This document shows, in pieces, positions 14,012 to 22,032 of a DNA stretch of 25,239 nucleotides (its first letter is position 1; every line of letters begins with the position of its first letter). The stretch comes from Streptomyces violaceoruber (GTDB lineage: Bacteria; Actinomycetota; Actinomycetes; Streptomycetales; Streptomycetaceae): the NCBI GenBank assembly GCA_000720805.1, contig JODI01000104.1:1-25239 (forward strand). Reading direction: 5' to 3'. Made by a program: the position numbers and the translations under genes. The notes under the pieces are model-generated. The model did no database searches. It worked only from the letters and a program-made list of their open reading frames with translations, and was not told the origin of the DNA.

Positions 14012-15994
14012 CTACCCGCCGGACTGCTCCACCCGCACGTCGGCGGCCCTTACGAACGCCACCCGGTGGCCGAACTGGATCTCGTAGTAGAGGTCCTTGC
14101 CGGTCACCACCCGGTGCGAGCCGGTCGCGAAGGTGACGGCGTAGAAGTACTCGCCCGGCAGTTCGTCGCCGACCACGTACTTCTGATCCTTGAGCAGTCG
14201 GTACGGCAGCGGTGACAGGGTCTGCGCGGGCACTCCCGTCGGATAGGCCGAGGCCTCCGGATAGGCCCGCCCGTACACCGGGACGCTCGTCAGAGGGGCC
14301 TTCGGCGTCACCACCCGGCCGCTCGCGGGCACCGCCGCCGGGCTCTTCTTCGGGTCCTTGAACCAGGCCTTCTGGCCCAGGTACCAGATCGCCGTCCAGT
14401 CGCCGTACCGGTCGGCGACCGCGTACTGCTGGCCCGTGGAGACCCGCGAGGACAGGTCGTTCACGTCCGTCGTCGGGGTGGTGCCCAGGCCGATGTCCTT
14501 GATCAGGGCGGACTTCTCGTCGTGGTCGGAGTAGAGCCGCACCTCGCTGGAGCCGTGGGCCGCGCAGGGCCGGCCGGCGGACGCGCACCCCGTGTACGCG
14601 GGCTGGTTGGTGGCGTAGTCCGGGCGGATCGTCACCAGCCCGCCGTTCCCGCCGGCACCGGGTTCCAAGGGGCGTCCGAGCAGTTCGAAGTAGTGCCGCC
14701 AGTCCCAGTACGGGCCCGGGTCGGTGTGCATGCCGGGGATGGCCGACCCGGTCGGGCCGGGCACGGTGTCGTGGCCGAGGATGTGCTGTCGGTCCAGCGG
14801 GATGCCGTACTTCTTCGCCAGGTACGCCACGAGCCGCGCCGACGACCGGTACATCGCCTCCGTGTACCAGGCGTCCGGGTTCGCCAGGAAGCCTTCGTGC
14901 TCCAGCCCGATCGACTTGGCGTTGACGTACCAGTTGCCCGAGTGCCAGGCCACGTCCTTCGCCTTCACATGCTGGGCGATGTGGCCGTCCGTGGAGCGCA
15001 GGGTGTAGTTCCACGACACATAGGACGGGTCCCGAACGAGGTTGAGGACTCCCTCCCAGGCACCTTCCGTGTCGTGGATGACGATGTACCTGATGCTCTG
15101 TGAGGCCGGCCGGTCGCCCAGGTCGTGGTTGCCGTAGTCGCCCTCGCCGAACTCCTCGTACGGAGCCGGGATCCACTCGCAGGACACGGTCTGCGGGCAC
15201 TCCGTGGCGGCGGCCTTCCGGGTGCGCAGACCCGTTCGGGTGAGCTGCCCGGTGTCGGGGGCCAGGCCCGGCTGGGGGGCCAGCGCGATCTGCTGGCCGG
15301 CGTCGGTGGTGCGCTCCTCGCCGGTGCGCAGCACGTCGTACACGTCGTTCGCGTACGCGGCGGCCGTCGCGCCGTCGTCGGCGCCGGAGAAACGGGCCAC
15401 CGCCCCGTACCAGTGGGCCGGGTCCGCGCTCAGCGGTTCACCGAGGTCCTTCTGCGCGGCGGCGAGGAGGGCCGCACCGCCGGCCACGTTCGCGGCGGGG
15501 TCGGTGCGCAGCCGCTCGGCGGGCAGGCCGGTCAGCTCGGCGGCTCTCGGCAACGTCCTGAGCCGGGCCGGGAGCGCGGAGCTCCCCGGGAGTTCCGTCC
15601 GCGGGTGCAGCGGCGCGCGGGCGCTGTCGCCGCGGGCGTCCTCCGTGCCCTCGCTGTGGTGGGGCGGCGCGTCGGCGAGCGCGGTGCGGGCGTCGGTCAG
15701 GTGCATCGGGCCGTAGCCGCCGGTCACGCTCGGCGCCCCGCCGTGCGCGTCCCAGCGGGACTGGAGGTAGGAGACGCCCAGGAGCACGCTGGGCGGCACG
15801 TGGTACTCGGCGGCAGCGGACGCGAACGCCGACTGGAGCGCCCGCGCGGACGTCTGTGCCGCGGACGGCTGCGCTTCGGACGGGGCGGCGCCGAGCAGCG
15901 GCAGGAGCAGCGCCGCCGAGCCCAGGACGCCCGAGGTTCTTCGGATGCGTCTGGGCCCGGCGGCTCGGTCGCGGTCGGTGGCGGATCCTCGCAA
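14012..15994 (-). CDS. Secreted N-acetylmuramoyl-L-alanine amidase with N-terminal lysozyme-like domain
   Basis: A 660-aa exported peptidoglycan hydrolase that cleaves the MurNAc-L-Ala bond. A twin-arginine-like leader (RRIRRTSGVLGSAALLLPLLG) with a likely AEAQ-type cleavage near 40 comes first. Next is a lysozyme/SLT-like region (about 48-215; VPPSVLLGVSYLQSRWDAHGG, GGYGPMHLTD). The Amidase_2 domain (about 298-440) has zinc ligands His307 (VIHDTEG), His408 (ILGHDTVPG) and Asp425 (HTDPGP). Two SH3-like or unassigned segments follow. In the SLT-like part the catalytic Glu position is Gln78. The start is TTG, supported by AGGAGG five bases upstream. A TTGACG / TACCAC promoter candidate lies 55-83 bp upstream. 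Confidence 0.9.
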   Translation of the reverse strand: MRGSATDRDRAAGPRRIRRTSGVLGSAALLLPLLGAAPSEAQPSAAQTSARALQSAFASAAAEYHVPPSVLLGVSYLQSRWDAHGGAPSVTGGYGPMHLTDARTALADAPPHHSEGTEDARGDSARAPLHPRTELPGSSALPARLRTLPRAAELTGLPAERLRTDPAANVAGGAALLAAAQKDLGEPLSADPAHWYGAVARFSGADDGATAAAYANDVYDVLRTGEERTTDAGQQIALAPQPGLAPDTGQLTRTGLRTRKAAATECPQTVSCEWIPAPYEEFGEGDYGNHDLGDRPASQSIRYIVIHDTEGAWEGVLNLVRDPSYVSWNYTLRSTDGHIAQHVKAKDVAWHSGNWYVNAKSIGLEHEGFLANPDAWYTEAMYRSSARLVAYLAKKYGIPLDRQHILGHDTVPGPTGSAIPGMHTDPGPYWDWRHYFELLGRPLEPGAGGNGGLVTIRPDYATNQPAYTGCASAGRPCAAHGSSEVRLYSDHDEKSALIKDIGLGTTPTTDVNDLSSRVSTGQQYAVADRYGDWTAIWYLGQKAWFKDPKKSPAAVPASGRVVTPKAPLTSVPVYGRAYPEASAYPTGVPAQTLSPLPYRLLKDQKYVVGDELPGEYFYAVTFATGSHRVVTGKDLYYEIQFGHRVAFVRAADVRVEQSGG

Positions 15995-16048
15995 TGCAGC
16001 CTCCTGGGACGGACGGGCGATGAACCGTACGGGGCCGGACGTGCGTCA

Positions 16049-16077
16049 GTGGTACCGGCTTGCCTACGATCCGTCAA
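16049..16077 (-). promoter_or_regulatory. Candidate promoter of the amidase gene
   Basis: Read on the minus strand, TTGACG (16077-16072) is followed after 17 bases by TACCAC (16054-16049). The -35 is a full match to TTGACn; the -10 is a weak match to TAnnnT. The leader would be about 48 nt. Confidence 0.45.
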
Positions 16078-16205
16078 TCATGCCCAGAGGCAGCTGATTT
16101 CCCATGTCAATCCGGGTCCACGGGAATTTCGTGGCGCAGGTTTCCCGGGCCTGCGGGGCGTCAGTGGCGTACACCGGTGGCCGCCTCAGGGCCTGCCGCG
16201 GACAT

Positions 16206-16249
16206 ACGAAAGTCCGCGGTACGCCCCCCAGCGCGCCGCGGACTTTCGT
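16206..16249 (-). terminator. Perfect 14-bp-stem terminator after the phosphotransferase gene
   Basis: ACGAAAGTCCGCGG (16206-16219) and CCGCGGACTTTCGT (16236-16249) pair without mismatch around a 16-base loop. It starts 5 bases after the stop of the minus-strand kinase gene. No U tract follows. It should also block read-through from the opposite side. Confidence 0.85.
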
Positions 16250-16254
16250 CCCCG

Positions 16255-17394
16255 TCAGCGAGTGCCGACCGCAGCGCGTACGGCCCGGCGGGCCAGCTGG
16301 CAGTCGTCGTGCAGCCGCCTCAGCAGCAGCCGCTGTTCCTCACCGGACGGCGCAGCACCCTGGTGGGCCACTCCCGGTGCCGCCGGGGTCGCGTCGTGCA
16401 TCGAACGCTGCACGACCGTCTCGTAGGTACGGATCTCCCGCGTCAGCACGAGCATCAGATTCACCAGGAACGCGTCCCGTGAAGCCGGACCCGCCGACTG
16501 CGCCATCTGGCTGATCTGCCGCCGGGCCACCGGGGCGTCCCCGAGGACCGACCACAGCGTCGCCAGGTCGTACCCCGGCAGATACCAGCCCGCGTGCTCC
16601 CAGTCCACCAGCACTGGACCGGCCGGGGACAGAAGGATGTTCGACAGGAGGGCGTCGCCGTGGCAGAACTGGCCCATGCCGTGCCGGCCTGCGGACGCAG
16701 CGATGCCGTGCAGCAGCTTCTGCAGGTCACCGAGGTCCCGGTCGGTGAGCAGCCCGAGCTCGTGGTAGCGGTTGATGCGGGTCGCGTAGTCCAGCGGGGC
16801 GTCGAAGGTGCCCGCCGGCGGTCGCCAGGCGTTCAGCCGGCAGACCGCGCCGAGCGCCGCCCTGATGTCCGCGCGGGGCGGGGCCTCCGCCGGGTGCCGG
16901 TGCAGTGCCGCCACCCGTCCGGGCATCCGCTCGATGACGAGGGTGCAGTTGTCCGGGTCCGCCGCGATCAGTCTCGGCACGCGCACCGGAGGACGGTGCC
17001 GGACGAACGAGCGGTACGCAGCTATCTCGTGGCGGATCCGCTCGGTCCAGGCGGGCGAGTGGTCCAGTAAACACTTGGCGACGGCGGTGCTGCGTCCCGT
17101 CGTACCGACCAGGAGCACGGAGCGGCCGCTGCGGCGCAGTACCTGCACCGGGGCGAACTCCGGGCAGATCCGGTGCACCGACGCGATCGCCGTGCGCAGC
17201 TGGGCGCCCTGAGGGCCGGACAAGTCGAGTCTCCCGCTGAGCGGTTGGGTGCCGAGCCCCGCAACGCGCCGCGTCCTGCCCGCACCGAGCACGGAGGCGG
17301 CCGGACGCGCGGGGTCGAGGTAGGGGCCGCCGCCCACCGGGCGGGGGCGCAGCGACCTGGGCGGTGCGGACACGGAGGACGATGCTGCGTACAT
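16255..17394 (-). CDS. Aminoglycoside-phosphotransferase-fold kinase
   Basis: A 379-aa protein-kinase-like small-molecule or protein phosphotransferase. Visible motifs are VAKCLL (Lys107, ATP), a following Glu ([10 protein letters not shown]), the hinge LVIERMPGR, the catalytic loop [13 protein letters not shown] (Asp247, Asn252) and the metal motif LVDWEHAG (Asp264). All core residues are present, so it should be active. Residues 1-55 are Pro/Arg/Ser-rich and unlike the family. The ATG has no good ribosome site, so a start further in is possible. It is divergent from the nsd-like regulator across 245 bp and may belong with it functionally. The APH fold covers many substrates; antibiotic resistance should not be assumed. 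Confidence 0.82.
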   Translation of the reverse strand: MYAASSSVSAPPRSLRPRPVGGGPYLDPARPAASVLGAGRTRRVAGLGTQPLSGRLDLSGPQGAQLRTAIASVHRICPEFAPVQVLRRSGRSVLLVGTTGRSTAVAKCLLDHSPAWTERIRHEIAAYRSFVRHRPPVRVPRLIAADPDNCTLVIERMPGRVAALHRHPAEAPPRADIRAALGAVCRLNAWRPPAGTFDAPLDYATRINRYHELGLLTDRDLGDLQKLLHGIAASAGRHGMGQFCHGDALLSNILLSPAGPVLVDWEHAGWYLPGYDLATLWSVLGDAPVARRQISQMAQSAGPASRDAFLVNLMLVLTREIRTYETVVQRSMHDATPAAPGVAHQGAAPSGEEQRLLLRRLHDDCQLARRAVRAAVGTR

Positions 17395-17551
17395 GGGCGA
17401 AACAGATCCCTTCGTGTGCCTGCGACGACAGTGCGCTGCCCGGCCCGGTCCCCCCGGTGCACCCTGGGGAATGCATCCGTTGTTGCCAGAAGGCGACCGG
17501 GTCGGGGTGGCGCGTTCCTACCTGACACCCGTCGGCCACTGGCACACCATC

Positions 17552-17577
17552 TGGCGAGGCATGGCGAACCCTGGCGA
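17552..17577 (+). repeat. Three TGGCGA hexamers at exact 10-bp spacing
   Basis: TGGCGA occurs at 17552-17557, 17562-17567 and 17572-17577. A related TGGCAC lies at 17540. The last copy also forms GGCGA-ATAG-TCGCC (17573-17586). One-turn spacing puts all copies on one face of the helix, as for cooperative regulator sites. The array ends 28 bases before the candidate -10 of the nsd-like gene. Confidence 0.75.
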
Positions 17578-17604
17578 ATAGTCGCCCGGCAACTCTCACC
17601 GGGC

Positions 17605-17610
17605 TACTGT
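17605..17610 (+). promoter_or_regulatory. Candidate -10 of the nsd-like gene
   Basis: TACTGT matches TAnnnT and lies 29 bases before the GTG start. The -35 zone has no TTGACn but abuts the TGGCGA array, which suggests activator-dependent or repressed transcription. Confidence 0.4.
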
Positions 17611-17639
17611 CAACTCAGCCGAGAACCTGGGGGCTTGAT

Positions 17640-19133
17640 GTGAGCGGAGAACCCAACACCCGCCTTGCGGACCTGTTCGGCCTGGCCGGCTGGTCCAAAG
17701 GTGAACTCGCGAGGCTGGTCAACAAGCAGGCGGCGGCCATGGGCCACCCCCAGCTGGCGACCGACACCTCCCGGGTGCGGCGGTGGATCGACACGGGAGA
17801 GATCCCGCGCGATCCGGTGCCGCGGGTGCTGGCGACCCTGTTCACCGAGCGTCTCGGCCGTGTCGTGACCATCGAGGACCTCGGTCTGGTCCGGCACGGG
17901 CGTGCGGGGAAACGGCCACGCGGCGGGAGTGCGGAAGATCCCGACGGAGTGCCGTGGGCGCCCGAGCGGACTGCTGCGGTCCTCACCGAATTCACGGGAA
18001 TGGACCTCATGCTCAACCGACGCGGCTTGGTGGGCGCGGGCGCCGCGCTCGCCGCGGGATCCGCACTCAGCAGCGCCATGTACGACTGGCTGCACACCGA
18101 TCCGGCCCTGACCGCCGACGCTCCCCAGTTCGACGACCCCCTGCGTGCCGACCCCGCCGGGTTGGACCGCTACGAGGCCGCTCCCATCGGGTCGCAGGAG
18201 ATCGAGGAACTGGAACGCGCCGTCGAAGTCTTCCGGGCCTGGGACGCGGCCCGCGGCGGCGGGCTGCAGCGCAAGGCGGTCGTGGGCCAGCTCAACGAGG
18301 TGGGCGGCATGCTCGCCTACCGACACCCCGACCATCTGCAGCGGCGCCTGTGGGGCGTCGCCGCCAACCTCGCCGTCCTCGCGGGCTGGATGTCGCACGA
18401 CGTCGGCCTCGAACCCACGGCCCAGAAGTACTTCGTCATCGCCGCCCATGCCGCGAGAGAGGGCGGCGACCGGCCCCGCGCCGGGGAGGCGCTCTCCCGA
18501 GCGGCTCGCCAGATGGTGCACCTGGGCCGGCCCGACGACGCGCTCGACCTGATGAAGCTCGCCCAGTCGGGCTCCGGCGACGAGGTGCTGCCCCGCACCA
18601 GGGCGATGCTCCACACCATCGAGGCCTGGGCCCAGGCGTCCATGGGCAAGGGCCAGGCCATGCGCCGCACCCTCGGACAGGCGGAGGACCTCTTCGTCTC
18701 CGACCGGGGCGACGTGCCACCGCCGAGCTGGATGCAGACCTTCAAGGAGGAGGACCTGTACGGCATGCAGGCCCTGGCCTACCGGACGCTGGCCGAGCAC
18801 GAGCCGGGCGCGGCCGTGCACGCCCAGCACTACGCGGAGAAGGCGCTGGCCCTGCGCAACGACGGCCGGGAACGGTCGAAGATCTTCGATCACCTGTCCA
18901 TGGCCTCCGCCTGCTTCATCGCGGACGACCCCGAACAGGCGGACCGGTACGCCCGGCTGGCCCTGATGGCGATGGGCTCGAACTCCTCACGCCGCACCTG
19001 GGACCGGCTGGGTCAGATGTACCGGCTGACCGCCGCGTACTCCACCTACCCGAGGATCCACGAGCTGCGCGAGGAGATCAGGCTGGCGCTGCCGAAGCCG
19101 AAGGGCAGGGGCGGCAACAGCGCCTCGGCATGA
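17640..19133 (+). CDS. NsdA/NsdB-family regulator (TPR-like negative regulator of development and antibiotics)
   Basis: A 497-aa cytosolic regulator. The N-terminal 85 residues (TRLADLFGLAGWSKGELARLVNKQ ... RVRRWIDTGEIPRDPVPRVLATLFTERLGRVVTIEDLGL) form the helix-turn-helix-like head I associate with Streptomyces NsdA and NsdB. A small hydrophobic segment follows (RRGLVGAGAALAAGSAL, about 127-143). The rest is helical tetratricopeptide-like repeats (for example LDLMKLAQSG, AMLHTIEAWAQASMGKG, YAEKALALRNDGRERSKIFDHLSMASACF). Known members repress sporulation and antibiotic production. The start is GTG after GGGGG at 8-9 bases. The neighbours (Usp gene, amidase, kinase) fit my memory of the nsdB locus more than the nsdA locus, but I cannot settle which paralogue it is. 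The stop is 22 bp from the convergent PP2C gene. Confidence 0.85.
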   Translation: MSGEPNTRLADLFGLAGWSKGELARLVNKQAAAMGHPQLATDTSRVRRWIDTGEIPRDPVPRVLATLFTERLGRVVTIEDLGLVRHGRAGKRPRGGSAEDPDGVPWAPERTAAVLTEFTGMDLMLNRRGLVGAGAALAAGSALSSAMYDWLHTDPALTADAPQFDDPLRADPAGLDRYEAAPIGSQEIEELERAVEVFRAWDAARGGGLQRKAVVGQLNEVGGMLAYRHPDHLQRRLWGVAANLAVLAGWMSHDVGLEPTAQKYFVIAAHAAREGGDRPRAGEALSRAARQMVHLGRPDDALDLMKLAQSGSGDEVLPRTRAMLHTIEAWAQASMGKGQAMRRTLGQAEDLFVSDRGDVPPPSWMQTFKEEDLYGMQALAYRTLAEHEPGAAVHAQHYAEKALALRNDGRERSKIFDHLSMASACFIADDPEQADRYARLALMAMGSNSSRRTWDRLGQMYRLTAAYSTYPRIHELREEIRLALPKPKGRGGNSASA

Positions 19134-19155
19134 GGACAACCGTGCCGGCGTGGTT

Positions 19156-20586
19156 CTACGACGTCACCCTGGCGACGAGCACACACCCGTCGTCCTCGCG
19201 CTCGGCCTCGCCGAACTCCTCCACGATCACCCGCACGCAGTCCTGTGCGGTACGTGTCTCGCCGAACCGGGGGGCCAGGTCGAGGAGACGGTTCACGGAC
19301 TCGGTGCGGCCGAGCCCGGGCACCAGCCCGTCGGTGTGCAGCAGGAGCAGGTCGTCCGGACGGAGGCTCTCCTCGGCCTGCTCGTAGACGGCGCCGGAGG
19401 TCGCGCCGAGCAGCACACCGGCCGGTGCCGCCAGCCTGCGCCCCGTCCCGTCGCGGAACAGCAGCGGGGCGGGGTGTCCGGCCTGCGCCCAGACCAGGGT
19501 GCGGGTCCCGGGCCGGTAGCGGCAGCACACCGCGCTGCCGAGCGCCGGTTGCACGGTGGCGTCGAGCAACTGGTTCAGCCAGGCCATGAGCTGACCCGGC
19601 TGGGCGCCGGCCATCGCCATGCCGCGGACGGCGCCCAGCAGGGTCGCCATGCCCGAGGTCACGGCGACTCCGTGACCGGTGAGGTCGCCGACGCTGAGCA
19701 GGGTCTCGCCGTCGGCGAGTTCGAGGGCGTCGTACCAGTCGCCGCCGATGAGTGCGCTCGTCGACGACGGCAGGTAGTGGGCCGCCAGGTCGAGCGTCTC
19801 GGTGCCCTGGTGCGGGAGCCGCAGGGAGCCGCGCCACGGCGGCAGCACGGCTTCCTGCAGCTCGACCGCGAGCCGGTGCTCGGTCTGCGCGCGGTGCCGG
19901 TGGCGCTGTAACGAGTCACGGGTCTCGTCCACCGTCCGTTGGCTGCGGCGCAGTTCGCTGACGTCCCGCAGCACGGCCCACATCGAGGCGGTGCTGCCGT
20001 CAGTGTCGAGCACGGGCTCGCCCATCATGTGCACGGTCCGTACGTCACCGTCCGGGCGTGCGACGCGGAACTCCCCGTCGATGGGCTTGGCGTCGACGAG
20101 GCAGTCGGTGACCATCGCGGTCAGCTTCGGCCGGTCCTCGTCCAGCACCAGGGAGGGCAGCTCGTCGAGGGTCAGCGGGGGCGCGGCCGGGTCCCGGCCC
20201 AGGATCTGATAGAACTCGCCGGACCAACTGGCCTCGTCCGTCAGGAGGTTCCACTCCGCGCTGCCGACCCGGCTGAGCAGCGAGCCGCGCCGGGGAGCGG
20301 GCGGCGCGGTCGGGGCGGCTGGCGCCGTTTCGGGGGAGGCGGGCACGGGCGGCGGGCCGTCCCGCAGCTGCGCCAAGTGCTCGTCCAAGTCGTCGAGTTG
20401 GTGCAGCGCCAGGTCGTACAGCGCACGCTGCCATCGGTCCTGCGGGTCCGGGCCGTCCGGCCGCGTGTCCCGTCGCACGGCGTCCACCTCGCCCTTGAGC
20501 CGGCGCGTCTGCGATATGAGCGCGTCGACCGAGCCGCGTCCTGGCGGCGGGGCGGCGGGGTGGTCCGCAGAGAGATGGGGTGGCAT
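19156..20586 (-). CDS. PAS domain plus SpoIIE-type PP2C serine phosphatase
   Basis: A 476-aa cytosolic signalling phosphatase that should dephosphorylate an anti-anti-sigma factor (RsbU/SpoIIE role). Residues 20-76 look helical or coiled-coil. A Pro/Ala linker (78-100) leads to a PAS domain (about 108-213). A coiled connector (ELRRSQRTVDETRDSLQRHR) and the catalytic domain (about 240-476) follow. All metal-binding acids are present: GGDWYD (Asp283), GDLTGHG (Asp301), HTDGL (Asp419) and EDDG (Asp465/466). GGAG lies 7 bases before the ATG. There is no RsbV/RsbW gene in the window. The upstream gap is unusually rich in inverted repeats, so control of expression is probable. Confidence 0.92.
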   Translation of the reverse strand: MPPHLSADHPAAPPPGRGSVDALISQTRRLKGEVDAVRRDTRPDGPDPQDRWQRALYDLALHQLDDLDEHLAQLRDGPPPVPASPETAPAAPTAPPAPRRGSLLSRVGSAEWNLLTDEASWSGEFYQILGRDPAAPPLTLDELPSLVLDEDRPKLTAMVTDCLVDAKPIDGEFRVARPDGDVRTVHMMGEPVLDTDGSTASMWAVLRDVSELRRSQRTVDETRDSLQRHRHRAQTEHRLAVELQEAVLPPWRGSLRLPHQGTETLDLAAHYLPSSTSALIGGDWYDALELADGETLLSVGDLTGHGVAVTSGMATLLGAVRGMAMAGAQPGQLMAWLNQLLDATVQPALGSAVCCRYRPGTRTLVWAQAGHPAPLLFRDGTGRRLAAPAGVLLGATSGAVYEQAEESLRPDDLLLLHTDGLVPGLGRTESVNRLLDLAPRFGETRTAQDCVRVIVEEFGEAEREDDGCVLVARVTS

Positions 20587-20647
20587 GACGCACTCCGATG
20601 CGGGACGGTACGACCAAGGCGGACGGAAGGACCGTTACGACTGTTGC

Positions 20648-20666
20648 ACAGCCCGCCACGGGCTGT
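20648..20666 (-). promoter_or_regulatory. Leader hairpin of the PP2C gene
   Basis: ACAGCCC (20648-20654) and GGGCTGT (20660-20666) pair perfectly around a 5-base loop, 62 bases upstream of the PP2C ATG. If transcription starts near 20677 the hairpin lies in the 5' leader. Confidence 0.5.
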
Positions 20667-20701
20667 AAGGGATTTGGCAACACACGATACGGTGGTGCTT
20701 C

Positions 20702-20713
20702 TGGCATATGCCA
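20702..20713. promoter_or_regulatory. Perfect 12-bp palindrome TGGCATATGCCA
   Basis: Fully self-complementary and isolated in a non-coding gap. It overlaps the place of a -35 for the TATCGT -10 candidate, a typical position for a repressor site on the PP2C promoter. Confidence 0.5.
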
Positions 20714-20763
20714 CAGTCTTCACGGCGCGGACGAGCCGGGTGCCCGGGGTGCGGCACCAAGTG

Positions 20764-20796
20764 GGTCAAGTCGTGGTTTTTGCACGGAACTTGACC
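20764..20796. terminator. Twelve-pair hairpin in the baeRF-PP2C gap
   Basis: GGTCAAGT-CGTG (20764-20775) pairs with CACG-GA-ACTTGACC (20783-20796). The stem is broken only by the 2-base GA bulge, and the loop is GTTTTTG. It could be a downstream terminator of the baeRF transcript, a small RNA part or an operator. Position favours termination. Confidence 0.45.
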
Positions 20797-20862
20797 GGTC
20801 GTCGAAGGGTCGACACGGGTTCAGTTATGTGTTCGACGATATTTTGTTCTAGGAGTGTGACA

Positions 20863-20876
20863 CGGGGATCGCCCCG
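20863..20876 (-). terminator. Short hairpin 31 bp after the baeRF stop
   Basis: CGGGG-ATCG-CCCCG is a compact GC stem downstream of the minus-strand baeRF gene. It is a weak terminator candidate because no U tract follows. Confidence 0.4.
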
Positions 20877-20907
20877 CGCCCAGCCCTTGAACGACTGCCC
20901 CCCGTCA

Positions 20908-22005
20908 TCAGTACCGCAGGACGGCCGCCATCCCATCGGCGTCGCGGAGGGTCCCGTCCGGGACGAACCGTACGTCGGCGCCGGTCTCCAGGCACTGTTC
21001 GACGATCTCGTCCACGATGTCCTCGCGGCCGTCGAGGTCGCCGCTCACCGCCGGGGCAAGGTGGTCGCCGCTGTCGTCGCGCACCGTGACCCGGTAGTTC
21101 TCCTCGACGGCCAGCAGGCGCACGCGGCCGTCGCGGGCGCTCTGCCACAGCTCGTCGACGCCCGCCGCGAAGGCCCGGCGGCCACGCGCCGATTCGAGTT
21201 CGCGGGCCACGGAGTCGGTGCTCCTGCGGGCCTCGGCGTCGACCAGTGGCCGGACCGCCTGCCACACGGTCTCGGGGGTGCCGTGGGCGAGACCGCCGTG
21301 CGGGACGTGGACGGCGTCCTCGGTGACACTGCCGACCTCGTCCAGGAGGGAGAGCGCGGCGGGCTCACCGGTGACGTACAGGGGGCGTTCGTCGTCGCGC
21401 AGGACGGCGCTCATCGCGGTGTCCGCCTCGCGCAGGAAGTGGCGGGTGCCCTCGTCCCGGAAGGTGCTGGGCAGGTCGCCGATGCGCTCCTGGCGTTCGG
21501 CGTCGAAGTTGTCGCGCCTCCTGGCCAGCGGGAAGTCGCCGGTGTGGGCCTCGGTGACCCGGTCCGTGCCGCCGCTCCACAGGGTGATGCGGTCCGCGGA
21601 GAGCGACAGCACCCAGAACGTGTGTTCGGCAGCCTGCGCGGAGACCAGGTTGCGGGTCAGGAAGGTGTCCGAGAGGACCACGCGTTCGGGCACCGGCCGG
21701 GCCAGTGACCACACCTGGTGCTCACCCGGGGCGGCATAGATCACCAGACCGTCCTCGGCGTGCGCCAGGTCGACTTCGGTGAGGGCCTGGTCGAGCTGCC
21801 GGGCGACGTCCATGCGCCGTTCCCGGGCGACGGCGGGATCGGCCTCCAGCTGCCGCTTGGCCTCGGCCACCACGTTGCGCAGCCGGACCCGGTCCTGCGC
21901 GTTGTCGGGTTCGCGGCGGTGCGTGGGCGTCAGTACGGACACCGCGGGATAGGGGCGCGGGCGGCGCAGTTCGGTGAGGGTCGCGGGGCTGAGTGCAGGC
22001 TCCAT
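20908..22005 (-). CDS. baeRF-family protein (bacterial archaeo-eukaryotic release-factor-like)
   Basis: A 365-aa cytosolic protein that I place in the baeRF group, relatives of eRF1/Pelota thought to act on stalled or hibernating ribosomes. Supporting words are YPAVSVLTPTHRREPDNAQDRVRLRN at the N-terminus, DLAHAEDGLVIYAAPGEHQVWSLARPVPERVVLSDTFLTRNL, VLSLSADRITLWSGGTDRV in the middle domain and the C-terminal IVDEIVEQCLETGADVRFVPDGTLRDADGMAAVLRY. The family name rests on memory of these patterns, and the biochemical role of the group is not well settled. The ATG has only a weak ribosome site (GGTG). The thioesterase stop lies 27 bp upstream on the same strand, so the two are probably co-transcribed. 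Confidence 0.75.
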   Translation of the reverse strand: MEPALSPATLTELRRPRPYPAVSVLTPTHRREPDNAQDRVRLRNVVAEAKRQLEADPAVARERRMDVARQLDQALTEVDLAHAEDGLVIYAAPGEHQVWSLARPVPERVVLSDTFLTRNLVSAQAAEHTFWVLSLSADRITLWSGGTDRVTEAHTGDFPLARRRDNFDAERQERIGDLPSTFRDEGTRHFLREADTAMSAVLRDDERPLYVTGEPAALSLLDEVGSVTEDAVHVPHGGLAHGTPETVWQAVRPLVDAEARRSTDSVARELESARGRRAFAAGVDELWQSARDGRVRLLAVEENYRVTVRDDSGDHLAPAVSGDLDGREDIVDEIVEQCLETGADVRFVPDGTLRDADGMAAVLRY

Positions 22006-22032
22006 ATCAGCACCATAGGACCGATTGGCGGA

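Larger units (their letters stand above)
20587..20907. other. Non-coding gap with several inverted repeats
   Basis: This 321-bp stretch separates the baeRF stop from the PP2C start. It is visibly less GC-rich than the rest (for example GATATTTTGTTCT near 20838-20850). It holds four inverted repeats, listed separately. I see no coding signal in either strand. A possible -10 for the PP2C gene is TATCGT on the minus strand (20689-20684). Confidence 0.7.

Noticed and set aside
16255..17394. Calling the kinase gene an aminoglycoside resistance determinant
   Set aside because: Only the general APH fold is visible. The fold serves many substrates, and nothing nearby points to resistance.
20797..20860. 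tRNA-like GGTTCAGTTATGTGTTCGA stretch
   Set aside because: It recalls a T-arm, but no acceptor stem, anticodon arm or CCA-side pairing can be built around it.
19939..21708. 589-codon plus-strand frame over the PP2C promoter and baeRF gene
   Set aside because: It crosses the low-GC non-coding gap and lies antisense to baeRF, with no start signal or family pattern.
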